Source: Peptococcaceae bacterium UBA5752 (GTDB lineage: Bacteria > Bacillota > Dehalobacteriia > UBA4068). Taken from it: a DNA stretch of 20,547 nt. This document shows, one piece after another, positions 1 to 6,884 of this stretch. A model generated the notes under the pieces. That model ran no database searches. It was not told the DNA's origin and saw only the letters and a program-made list of their open reading frames with translations. Within the stretch, counting starts at the first letter, position 1; each line of letters opens with the position of its first letter. Where the stretch lies: positions 84,036 through 104,582 of the forward strand of contig DIFI01000006.1 in assembly GCA_002419055.1 (NCBI GenBank). Direction: 5' to 3'. Both the position numbers and the translations under genes were made by a program.

Positions 1-485
1 TATATTTCACCGATCGAGGCAAAAGGGTCGGAAAAATACACATAGCCGGCATCCGGGTCTACCGCGACTCCCTCCGGCGTGCCGAGCTCGCTCCAGTACA
101 GCGTTGTCGCAGATGAACCGTCAGACAGATTCGCCCGCCTTAAGCGGTAATAAGTTGAATTATCAGAACCGACTGACTGCGCTTCGGTATAGTATATTTT
201 CCCATGTACGGTATCGATCGCAATATCATTGGCGTAAACGCCGGAAATCAGCGTGGTCTTATTGCTGCCGTCAAGATTGGCCCGGTATATTTCACCGATC
301 GAGGCAAAAGGGTCGGAAAAATACACATAGCCGGCATCCGGGTCTACCGCGACTCCCTCCGGCGTGCCGAGCTCGCTCCAGTACAGCGTTGTCGCAGATG
401 AACCGTCAGACAGATTCGCCCGCCTTAAGCGGTAATAAGTTGAATTATCAGAACCGACTGACTGCGCTTCGGTATAGTATATTTT
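1..485. repeat. 285-bp in-frame tandem duplication inside the surface protein gene
   Basis: Positions 1-200 match 286-485 base for base at an offset of 285 bp, and the match is still perfect at the window edge. The period is exactly 95 codons, so the repeat adds a 95-residue propeller unit without breaking the frame. Identity ends at 200/485, where the second unit passes into the preceding FnIII-like module. Confidence 0.95.
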
Positions 486-2246
486 TGCGTCTGCGGCAGC
501 TTCCGTTGTGACCGATTTTGCCGTGTAGCAGGTCTTGTTGCCCGCCTCGTCCTTTACGATCACGTTGAAGTAATAGGTCGTGCCCGCCGTTAGGCCGCTA
601 ACTTCCTTCGATGCAATATCCGCTGTATAGCTGCCGATGGCGATTCCGTTTGTCTCGATGTCCGCTACGCTGTCCAGATTATTGCTGCTTGACTGATATA
701 CGAGATATTGTAGCGCGCTCTGCGCGCTCACATCGTCGATCGCCTTGTTCCAAGTTAAAGTAACACCTGTCTGCGTGATATTCGACGAGGAAATTGTCTT
801 GTCCGTCACAGTCGGCGCAGTAGCTGCTCCTGTGACGGTAAAGGCGAAGGGGAAAGGATTGATCGTATATGCAGTAGTACCTGTAGTATCGACATCCCAG
901 TTCGCTAAAGTATTAATAGCCGTGCTCAGTACAGCCGGTGTACCCGAGACAGTGGCGGTAGATTTATATCTAAAATTGTCATATTCGGTGGTGCCTGAAC
1001 CATACAGCCATATCGCATTTGTTCCGTTGGTCAGCTGATCCGGTAAAGCGGATGTCGTAGCAGAAGTTGCAGAACCGTCCCAATTCGCGCTGGTAGATCC
1101 AGTCTCAACATTATAATTTACCCCTGTTATGATAGTTGGGCTGGCCTCAGTTCCCTGATACAGAAAAATCTGGTCTCCGGTATAAGATATTACAGCAGTT
1201 CCCTGTCCTTCAACACATTCAACCGTACCCGGTGTCGCGGCCAGACTCCCTGCTTCAATTGTACCATCATTTGTGGTTTTAATATGAACCACTGTTCCGG
1301 CGCTCAAAGCGGAAGCTGTAGACCATTGCCAGATACCATCTCCGTTAAACGAATAAAAACCCAAGCCATCATTCCAGCCCTTATCGGTAATATAGATGGA
1401 GGTTCCCGCTGCGATGTCTTTCAATAATAAAAACGAAAATTCATCATCACCATCTGAATTAATACCAACAATGGCAATATCCCCTGTGCTGAGGGTAGTT
1501 ACTGCTGCTGCGGTGGTAAAGGATTTTACGATGCCGTAGCTGTATGACGTGCCGGAGTTGTTTGTCGCGTAGGCGCAGACATAATATGTAGTTGCGGCGC
1601 TGAGGCCGCTGATTGATTCGCTGAAGGTGCCGGTGCCGGAACCGTCTGCTAATTTGGTTACACCCGCTTCTCCAACCGTCGGTGTGGCGTCGGTTGAGGA
1701 GTAAACATAACCTCTTTCGGTTACTGCCGCGCTGCCCTGATCCGTGACGTTGCCGCCTAAGGTTGCGGTCGAATCCGTATATGTGGTGATATCATCTGTA
1801 GTTACAGTCGGCGCTGTGTAGGAACCTTGAATTCCTCCTCCTGTGATATTCAGCATACATGTAGCGGAAGGCTCGTCCCAATTTACTACACCAATGTAAT
1901 AAGTCTGATTTGCTGTAAGCCCCCATGTAATACTATCGCCTTCCGTTAAAGCAGTACTACCGCTACTATCATAAAGCCAACAATAAGTGGTCGTACCATA
2001 TTGGATATCTGAAGTTGAAATTGTATACTGAACACTATCGGTAGGCACAAATTTATAATACAGCAGGATATCATAACGAGTCATTACCTCTGTAGATGCT
2101 TCGGTAAGTAAGGGAGTACTGCTGTCTCTACTCGTAGTCCCATCTGTATAAGCGCTTGCCGGGAGCGTCAGCACTAAAAGCATCCCGATTATTATTGTTA
2201 ATACTAAAACCGTTGATTTGAGTTTTTTTTGTATGACTTTAGCCAT
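1..2246 (-). CDS. Large secreted modular protein (FnIII-like and YWTD/NHL-like repeats), C-terminus outside window
   Basis: The frame is open from the ATG at 2246 to the left edge, about 748 codons without a stop, so the C-terminus lies outside. A strong GGGGAGG ribosome binding site sits 7 bases before the ATG. Residues 1-32 form a signal peptide: basic start, hydrophobic core, cleavage expected after LPASA. Next come a beta-rich region with two Cys (about 33-130), an FnIII-like module (about 132-235), a module opening with STGDIAIVG (about 252-465) that resembles beta domains of other secreted bacterial proteins, a second FnIII-like module (about 475-582, typical LTAGTTYYFNV), and from about 587 propeller-like repeats with KIYYTEA, VAVDPDAGYVYFSD and IYRANLDGS motifs. 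It is probably an extracellular or wall-associated adhesion or binding protein. I see no catalytic motif. Domain names are by eye; secretion is the firm part. Confidence 0.85.
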   Translation of the reverse strand, partial: MAKVIQKKLKSTVLVLTIIIGMLLVLTLPASAYTDGTTSRDSSTPLLTEASTEVMTRYDILLYYKFVPTDSVQYTISTSDIQYGTTTYCWLYDSSGSTALTEGDSITWGLTANQTYYIGVVNWDEPSATCMLNITGGGIQGSYTAPTVTTDDITTYTDSTATLGGNVTDQGSAAVTERGYVYSSTDATPTVGEAGVTKLADGSGTGTFSESISGLSAATTYYVCAYATNNSGTSYSYGIVKSFTTAAAVTTLSTGDIAIVGINSDGDDEFSFLLLKDIAAGTSIYITDKGWNDGLGFYSFNGDGIWQWSTASALSAGTVVHIKTTNDGTIEAGSLAATPGTVECVEGQGTAVISYTGDQIFLYQGTEASPTIITGVNYNVETGSTSANWDGSATSATTSALPDQLTNGTNAIWLYGSGTTEYDNFRYKSTATVSGTPAVLSTAINTLANWDVDTTGTTAYTINPFPFAFTVTGAATAPTVTDKTISSSNITQTGVTLTWNKAIDDVSAQSALQYLVYQSSSNNLDSVADIETNGIAIGSYTADIASKEVSGLTAGTTYYFNVIVKDEAGNKTCYTAKSVTTEAAADAKIYYTEAQSVGSDNSTYYRLRRANLSDGSSATTLYWSELGTPEGVAVDPDAGYVYFSDPFASIGEIYRANLDGSNKTTLISGVYANDIAIDTVHGKIYYTEAQSVGSDNSTYYRLRRANLSDGSSATTLYWSELGTPEGVAVDPDAGYVYFSDPFASIGEI

Positions 2247-2414
2247 AAACAACCTCCCCAAAAATTAGTTACCTAGAATTCCCAAAAAAAGTTTTATATG
2301 TAAAATAGAATAAAATTGCCTATATTGGAATATTTTGTCATAATGTGCATAATTCCTTTAAAATAATTAATATTCTTATACTAAATTTGTAATAAACACA
2401 TTTTTTTAGCAGTG

Positions 2415-2443
2415 TTCACAAAATATCTTCATTATGGTAAACT
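2415..2443 (+). promoter_or_regulatory. Candidate sigma-A promoter for the 2523-4456 operon
   Basis: TTCACA (2415-2420) and TAAACT (2438-2443) are separated by 17 bp, about 80 bp before the first gene. The -35 matches consensus at 5 of 6 positions and the -10 at 4 of 6. The rest of the 2247-2522 divergent intergenic region is AT-rich; I saw nothing else I could support there. Confidence 0.45.
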
Positions 2444-2522
2444 AAAATTAACATGTATTAGAATCGAAAAAATAAACAAAGGTTAATAACTGGCTGAATT
2501 CAAATTAATTGGGGATAGAAAA

Positions 2523-2843
2523 ATGAAATTTGCTGATTTTAACATCGGATATGTTTTCGGATATAACAGCCGCATCACGGACGAAGGTATTTTAGTAACA
2601 TTTTTGGGTGAAACTGTGCATATACTTTTTAGTTATACGCAAATTGAGCGGATGAGTATCGAAAAATATACCGGCGGACAAGTATCATGGGATGTTATCA
2701 GATGGGGGAAATGCCCCACGGGTACCCAAGCCTTAAAAATAACCTTGAAACAAGGTCTGTTTAAGCAACACCTGATTGTTTTTAATGATCTACAACAAGC
2801 AACAAGGGATCTTAAAGCAAATTATCAATTTAAGGAGGAATAA
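2523..2843 (+). CDS. Small uncharacterised protein (106 aa)
   Basis: This is the first gene of a three-gene operon. It encodes 106 residues with no signal peptide or membrane segment, so it is probably cytoplasmic. The sequence alternates short beta-like stretches (GILVTFLGETVHILFSY) with a conserved-looking core (WDVIRWGKCPTGTQALKI), and ends in a helix. A small beta-barrel fold is possible, but that is only an impression. I do not recognise the family. The start has a modest GGGGAT-type ribosome binding site. The last codons contain the AAGGAGGAA site of the next gene, two bases separate the genes, and translation is probably coupled. That coupling ties it functionally to the DUF364 protein. 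Confidence 0.75.
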   Translation: MKFADFNIGYVFGYNSRITDEGILVTFLGETVHILFSYTQIERMSIEKYTGGQVSWDVIRWGKCPTGTQALKITLKQGLFKQHLIVFNDLQQATRDLKANYQFKEE

Positions 2844-2845
2844 AA

Positions 2846-3589
2846 ATGCTAATCGATCAGCTAATTGAGTATGCCAATACAAAGGCTGTCAGCAAAAAAA
2901 TTGCCGATGTACGCGCCGGAGTCGGCTATACCTGCGTGATGCTCGATGATAATGCCTGCGGCTTGGCCTACACTTTCCGGGATGAACTCGGCCACTGCTG
3001 CAGCATTTTGAGCGACGCCGGTAAGCTGATCGGCAGAGACGCCGCGGAGATCAGCACCTGGGCCAAAGACAATAACCGCCTCAAAGCGGCTATCGGTCTT
3101 GCCACCATCAACGCAGTTTTGAATAATTCTTTTGACAATTGCGGTACCGGTAATGTTTTGGATGCGCTGCAGATATCTGCCGACGACACGTTTGGCATGG
3201 TCGGATTATTTTCGCCGATACTAGCGGAGGTCAGGAAAAAAACCGATAAAACATACGTTTTTGAAAAGAATGCCGCCAAGGGCAGCGGCCTCTATACGGA
3301 AGACGACATCCCCATTTATCTTCCAAAGTGCGACGTGATTATTATTACTGCTACCAGCATCATCAACCATACCATAGACGATCTGCTGGCCTACTGCAGC
3401 AATGCCCGCCAGGTTTGCATCGTCGGCCCCTCGACGCCCCTTTGTCCGGAAATCTTTCAGAAATACAATGTCAGCCTGCTGGCAGGCAGCGTCGTGCAAA
3501 AACCGGAACTGGCGCTACAGATCATCAGCCAGGGCGGTGGCACAATGTCTTTGAAGCCGATTATCAAGCAGGTATTGTTAAGGTTGTAG
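2846..3589 (+). CDS. DUF4213/DUF364 domain protein (putative heavy-metal chelation family)
   Basis: The 247 residues match the usual length and order of this family: an N-terminal DUF4213-like part (about 1-90) and a C-terminal DUF364 Rossmann-like part (about 110-240). Family-like features are the segment TFGMVGLFSPI, the acidic strand CDVIIITATSIINHTIDDLL, VCIVGPSTPLCPEIF and a near-terminal QGGGT loop. The metal-chelation label comes from the family name, not a proven activity. The start follows a strong AAGGAGGAA. The C-terminus is uncertain: after QGGGT the other plus frame stays open and helix-like to a stop at 3628-3630 that overlaps the next start. A one-base change near 3545 may therefore have altered the tail. 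Confidence 0.85.
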   Translation: MLIDQLIEYANTKAVSKKIADVRAGVGYTCVMLDDNACGLAYTFRDELGHCCSILSDAGKLIGRDAAEISTWAKDNNRLKAAIGLATINAVLNNSFDNCGTGNVLDALQISADDTFGMVGLFSPILAEVRKKTDKTYVFEKNAAKGSGLYTEDDIPIYLPKCDVIIITATSIINHTIDDLLAYCSNARQVCIVGPSTPLCPEIFQKYNVSLLAGSVVQKPELALQIISQGGGTMSLKPIIKQVLLRL

Positions 3590-3619
3590 ACATTTTAAAG
3601 AAAGCTGCGGATATAAAAC

Positions 3620-4456
3620 ATGATTATTAAAGTTATGGCGGAAAACACTTCATCCGCCAAAGATTTGGGCTGCGAACACGGACTTAGCCTTTATATCGAA
3701 ACCCCAAAACACAAAATTTTATTTGATACAGGGGCCGGCGCCCTGTTTTACGAAAATGCTGTCAAGATGAACATCAATTTATCGGCTGTCGATCTGGCCG
3801 TGATTTCTCATGGCCACAACGATCACGGCGGCGGTTTAAAGACTTTTCTTGGCATCAACAGCAAAGCAACGGTCTATCTGCACTATAAGGCCTTCGAAAA
3901 TCATTATGCTTTGAGGCCGAACGGCGAAAAAGATTATATCGGGCTGGATCAAACACTGTTGCCTAATCAACAGTTTGTTTTCTGCGGCGATCGTTTGGCA
4001 ATCGACGAGGAAATTGAACTGTTCTCCGGTATCAAAGGGACAAAGCTTTTACCATCCGGTAACGCAACCTTGCTGATGATCAACGGTCAAGAATTTTTGC
4101 CGGATGATTTCGGCCATGAACAAAACCTGATCATCAAAGAAAATGGCAAAACAATTCTTATAGCAGGCTGTGCTCACAGTGGTATCGTCAATATCGTTGA
4201 ACAATTCCATAAAGATAAAGGCTACCTGCCGGATTTGGTAATCGGAGGGTTTCATCTTTATAACCAAGGGAAAAAAGAAAACGAAAACCCTGCAGTTGTA
4301 AAAGAAGTAGGCGAATTTCTGGTCAATTCCAACGCTATGTACTATACCTGCCATTGTACAGGCATCGAACCATATAACCAATTAAAATCTCTGATGGGCG
4401 AAAAAATAGCTTATTTATCAACGGGAGACCAAATAGAAATTTTAAAAATACTATAG
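3620..4456 (+). CDS. MBL-fold metallohydrolase of the dihydropterin-ribofuranosylaminobenzene phosphate synthase-like group
   Basis: The 278-residue protein has the metallo-beta-lactamase metal motif SHGHNDHGG (H64, H66, D68, H69), further likely ligands in GCAHSG (H186), GGFH (H212) and TCHCTG (H245), and the typical opening ENTS...GCEHGLSLYIET...KILFDTGAG. This combination is common in the MBL subgroup annotated as 7,8-dihydropterin-6-yl-methyl-4-(beta-D-ribofuranosyl)aminobenzene 5'-phosphate synthase. That label is usually transferred, so the true substrate is unknown. The gene starts 30 bp after the DUF364 stop with only a weak ribosome binding site, and coupling is likely if the upstream alternative frame is translated. 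A strong terminator follows. No signal peptide is present, so it should be cytoplasmic. Confidence 0.88.
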   Translation: MIIKVMAENTSSAKDLGCEHGLSLYIETPKHKILFDTGAGALFYENAVKMNINLSAVDLAVISHGHNDHGGGLKTFLGINSKATVYLHYKAFENHYALRPNGEKDYIGLDQTLLPNQQFVFCGDRLAIDEEIELFSGIKGTKLLPSGNATLLMINGQEFLPDDFGHEQNLIIKENGKTILIAGCAHSGIVNIVEQFHKDKGYLPDLVIGGFHLYNQGKKENENPAVVKEVGEFLVNSNAMYYTCHCTGIEPYNQLKSLMGEKIAYLSTGDQIEILKIL

Positions 4457-4515
4457 TTTATTAATCTATCCGGTTGCCTATCAGGTTGTAGTCAAATAAA
4501 GCATAATATATCTCC

Positions 4516-4549
4516 GGCAGGGGCATTAAAGCCCCTGCCTTTTTATTTT
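4516..4549 (+). terminator. Intrinsic terminator after the MBL-fold gene
   Basis: A perfect 9-bp stem (GGCAGGGGC / GCCCCTGCC) with a 6-base loop is followed by TTTTTATTTT. It lies 60 bp after the stop and closes the 2523-4456 operon. Confidence 0.92.
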
Positions 4550-4777
4550 CACATATTCCTTAAACCCTACCTGCTTTTGAAGATACCGCTTCCGCGACTC
4601 GTATATTGTCACCTTACCAATACAACATACCAGTACACAAAAACAAACAATTATAATACGAAAAAAAAATATTTTGTTTTTAATTTTTATCCTCGCATAT
4701 GAGGTATTTATTACTGGTATGGTGGTATGGTTATATTATTAATACTGCTAACTGCCAGCTACCTAATGCCATGCTTA

Positions 4778-4818
4778 CATACCAGTTGCCATACCAGTCG
4801 CGTCAGCCAACTGGTATG
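4778..4818. repeat. Inverted repeat leading into the minisatellite
   Basis: CATACCAGTTGCC (4778-4790) is the reverse complement of 4806-4818 with one mismatch. A further CATACCAG lies between the arms, and a lone CATACCAG sits near 4627. CTGGTATGG also occurs at 4714-4722. The motif is thus scattered in both orientations across 4620-4870, so the single strand could fold in several ways. Confidence 0.7.
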
Positions 4819-4870
4819 GTCTGGTATGGTCTGGTATGGTCTGGTATGGTCTGGTATGGTCTGGTATGGT
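4811..4870 (+). repeat. Six perfect tandem copies of the decamer CTGGTATGGT
   Basis: Six uninterrupted identical 10-bp units lie in the gene-free stretch 4550-5001. Each unit is two 5-mers of the form GGTNT, so a GG step occurs every five bases, twelve in all. The open frames crossing the array (VWYGLVWSG-like) are products of the repeat, not genes. The rest of 4550-5001 holds the inverted repeat beside the array, the hairpin at 4924-4960 and AT-rich sequence. Confidence 0.95.
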
Positions 4871-4923
4871 CGCGGCCCAGCACATGCGTTCGGCCATACC
4901 CCCGCCACCGCCTTTATATATAT

Positions 4924-4960
4924 AACAAGTCCTCTTGGCAAAACGCCAAGAGGACTTGTT
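4924..4960 (-). terminator. Perfect 16-bp hairpin, likely terminator of the TetR/DUF2087/hydrolase operon
   Basis: AACAAGTCCTCTTGGC pairs perfectly with 4945-4960 around a 5-base loop, 41 bp past the hydrolase stop. On the minus strand it is followed by an A/T-alternating run rather than a clean U-tract, so the position suits a terminator but the tail is atypical. It could also act as a 3' stabilising stem. Confidence 0.6.
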
Positions 4961-5001
4961 GGCTCCAACAAAAACTTACATCGGAGCAATATTGCCAATC
5001 T

Positions 5002-5793
5002 CTAACTTTCCAGAAAATCGATAATCATCTGCCAAACCAATGGGTCAAAATACCAACTTCCGTGTCCGTGTTCGACAAACTCCAATCGGGCATTTGGCAT
5101 TTGTTCGGCCATCATCCGTGTTACCTCCGGAGGGTTGCTGCCGTCGTAGATGCCGCCGAACACCAATGTCGGAGCCTTAATCTTAGACAGGCGGTCAAAT
5201 GTATCATGCTTTAATACCGCATTTACCTGGTTGGTGTAACCACGAAGCAGCGCCGGATTTGCCATCAATTCTTCTCTTGAAGCGAGGGATTGCTGCTCAA
5301 CTTTGTTAACAATTTCTTGATTTGCGGCAGCCCAAGCCGCGTCTTGTCTGGTATCGGATATTTGCAACCCTTGAGCTGCAGGTATTTCGTCTAACTTATC
5401 AACCAGCACCGGCGCTCCGTTTTTCACTCCCGCATTTGTCACGCCCATCACCAGCTTATCCACCGTCGCAGGGTAACGCAGCGCCAACTCCTGTGCTATC
5501 ATTCCTCCCATAGAAAAGCCCAAAACATGATATTTATCCCAGCCTACCGCCGCCGCCAAGCCTGCGGCGTCATCCGCCATATCGGCAATGCTACATGGTT
5601 GCAGGGGGCTGTCCGATTCTCCTAAGCCGCGGGGATCGAAAGCAAGAACTGTAAAATGCTGCGGCAGAGCTGTTTTAAATGCACTGATCGGGTTTTTCAG
5701 ATCGGCCCTTATACCATGAATAAACAGCACTTTTGGCCCTGAGCCGTGTATCTCATAGTGTATATTTATGTCGTTTACCTTGGCAAATGCCAT
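5002..5793 (-). CDS. Alpha/beta hydrolase
   Basis: The 263-residue protein is a standard alpha/beta-hydrolase fold enzyme of usual length. It shows the oxyanion-loop HG (FIHGIRA, about 24-30), FDPRGLGES (52-60), the nucleophile elbow GFSMGG with S94, a probable acid D217 in GGIYDGSNP, and a histidine in EHGHGSW (H242 or H244, the latter more likely). The cap region spans about 120-205. There is no signal peptide, so it should be a cytoplasmic esterase, lactonase or similar; the substrate cannot be read from sequence. AAGGAG lies 8 bases before the ATG. It is the last gene of a minus-strand operon behind a TetR regulator and a DUF2087 protein, which suggests inducible expression by a small molecule. 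Confidence 0.92.
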   Translation of the reverse strand: MAFAKVNDINIHYEIHGSGPKVLFIHGIRADLKNPISAFKTALPQHFTVLAFDPRGLGESDSPLQPCSIADMADDAAGLAAAVGWDKYHVLGFSMGGMIAQELALRYPATVDKLVMGVTNAGVKNGAPVLVDKLDEIPAAQGLQISDTRQDAAWAAANQEIVNKVEQQSLASREELMANPALLRGYTNQVNAVLKHDTFDRLSKIKAPTLVFGGIYDGSNPPEVTRMMAEQMPNARLEFVEHGHGSWYFDPLVWQMIIDFLES

Positions 5794-5813
5794 GTTTTTA
5801 CCACTCCTTTTAT

Positions 5814-6080
5814 TTACTCTTGAGTGTCATTGAGCCAATATTGACTGCCATCTGCAAGTCTACTCAGGAATCCGTCGTCAATCAGGCCGCGGCGTAAAAT
5901 AAAATAGTCCCCAATCGTACTCCAGTCCGTTAAGATCTGATTAACTTCTTTTTCCGTATATTTCCTATCCGCCTCAAACTTGCTGCTTAAGTAACTAAAG
6001 ACTTCCCGTTGCAGATTATTCTTTGACGGTAGTTGTTTTAATCTGCCCTCTTCATCTAAAAACCGTTCAATTGTTAGCAT
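5814..6080 (-). CDS. DUF2087 domain protein (88 aa)
   Basis: The whole 88-residue protein corresponds to one DUF2087 domain. It opens with FLDEEGRLKQLPSK, continues with KYTEKEVNQIL, and closes with LRRGLIDDGFL and DGSQYWL. The domain is a small winged-helix-like module found alone or fused to regulators, so a DNA-binding or accessory regulatory role is likely but not shown here. Its start lies inside the end of the TetR gene (14-bp overlap), implying coupled translation and matched stoichiometry. The hydrolase follows 20 bp later. I see no enzymatic motif. Confidence 0.88.
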   Translation of the reverse strand: MLTIERFLDEEGRLKQLPSKNNLQREVFSYLSSKFEADRKYTEKEVNQILTDWSTIGDYFILRRGLIDDGFLSRLADGSQYWLNDTQE

Positions 6081-6690
6081 AATCTTTCTCCTTTATAAAC
6101 ATATTTATTAATATATCGGCATCCGGCAATGTAACGTTGTCTTGCCGGGTAGCCTTATAAATCGCCAAGCCGTTAACGGATGTCCAAAAAATCATAGCCA
6201 ACGCAAAAGGTTCACCTGCAACAACGGTACCTTCTATTTGTCCTTCGGCGATAATTTTTGCCAGCACCAGATAAGGTATATCTCGTTTTTCATCAATCAT
6301 TTTCTTAACGTTTGCGGGGATGGCTGTTGAATTTGTCGCCTGATTTATCAAGCAGCAGGTTTGTGTAAAACGATCACTGGTTTCAATCGTTTGCAGCAGT
6401 TGCTTTATGGCTGCTTTAATTTTTTCGTGGGGCGGCAGAGGCATTTTTTCTAACTCAAAAACAGCGGAATTCATTTTATCCAAGGCACTTGTGACTAACT
6501 CTGCAAAAATTTCCTCTTTTGATTTAAAATAATGATATATCAATCCCTGCGCCATACCAACAGACTCAGCAATATCTTTTATCTTGGTTGCATAAAGGCC
6601 TTTTGCCGAAAATTGATGGAGCGCTCCTACCAGTATTTGTTCTTTGCGCTCCAGGCGCATTTTTTCGTTTTGCTCTTGGCTTCTTGCCAT
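6067..6690 (-). CDS. TetR/AcrR family transcriptional regulator
   Basis: I chose the ATG at 6690 (207 aa, MARSQEQNEK) because AGAAGG lies at good spacing before it; an in-frame upstream ATG at 6726 would fall inside the operator. Residues about 15-60 form the TetR helix-turn-helix: ILVGALHQFSAKGLYATKI, then IAESVGMAQGLIYHYFKSKE. The rest is a helical ligand-binding and dimerisation domain with its own cysteine pair (TCCLIN). A perfect inverted repeat lies 20 bp upstream, over the promoter, so autorepression is likely. The divergent alcohol dehydrogenase may also be controlled from this region. The effector is unknown. Confidence 0.93.
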   Translation of the reverse strand: MARSQEQNEKMRLERKEQILVGALHQFSAKGLYATKIKDIAESVGMAQGLIYHYFKSKEEIFAELVTSALDKMNSAVFELEKMPLPPHEKIKAAIKQLLQTIETSDRFTQTCCLINQATNSTAIPANVKKMIDEKRDIPYLVLAKIIAEGQIEGTVVAGEPFALAMIFWTSVNGLAIYKATRQDNVTLPDADILINMFIKEKDYANN

Positions 6691-6709
6691 ATAACACCTT
6701 CTCTTTTTG

Positions 6710-6727
6710 ATTGAACTTTCATTCAAT
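6710..6727. promoter_or_regulatory. Operator-like palindrome for the TetR regulator
   Basis: ATTGAA-N6-ATTCAAT-type inverted repeat: ATTGAA at 6710-6715 and TTCAAT at 6722-6727 are perfect complements. It begins right after the -10 of the tetR promoter, the usual place for TetR-family autoregulatory operators. Binding is inferred. Confidence 0.65.
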
Positions 6728-6756
6728 ATATTATAACACCTTGGTTAATCTGTCAA
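6728..6756 (-). promoter_or_regulatory. Promoter of the tetR-DUF2087-hydrolase operon
   Basis: On the minus strand, a perfect TTGACA (+ strand 6751-6756) is followed after 17 bp by TAATAT. A perfect TATAAT overlaps it at 15-bp spacing (+ 6730-6735). Transcription would start within or next to the palindrome at 6710-6727. Confidence 0.65.
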
Positions 6757-6884
6757 CAATTAAGCAAATTGGATGAAATAATATTTATATCACACTACAA
6801 GTAATTACAAAAATGTTATATTATGCTATTATAAATACAATTACACTTATGACAAAATACTTGGACAACCACAGGAGGATAAAA

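Noticed and set aside
104..511. Plus-strand frames of 135 and 65 codons at the left end
   Set aside because: They lie antisense to the surface-protein gene and their internal repetition simply reflects its 285-bp duplication.
4811..4870. The decamer array as a CRISPR
   Set aside because: The units are contiguous with no spacers and no cas genes are present.
4699..5214. Plus frame of 171 codons with VWYG/VWSG repeats, and related frames on both strands
   Set aside because: The frames are open because the 10-bp array contains no stop. No start site or family is visible, and the 3' end overlaps the hydrolase gene.
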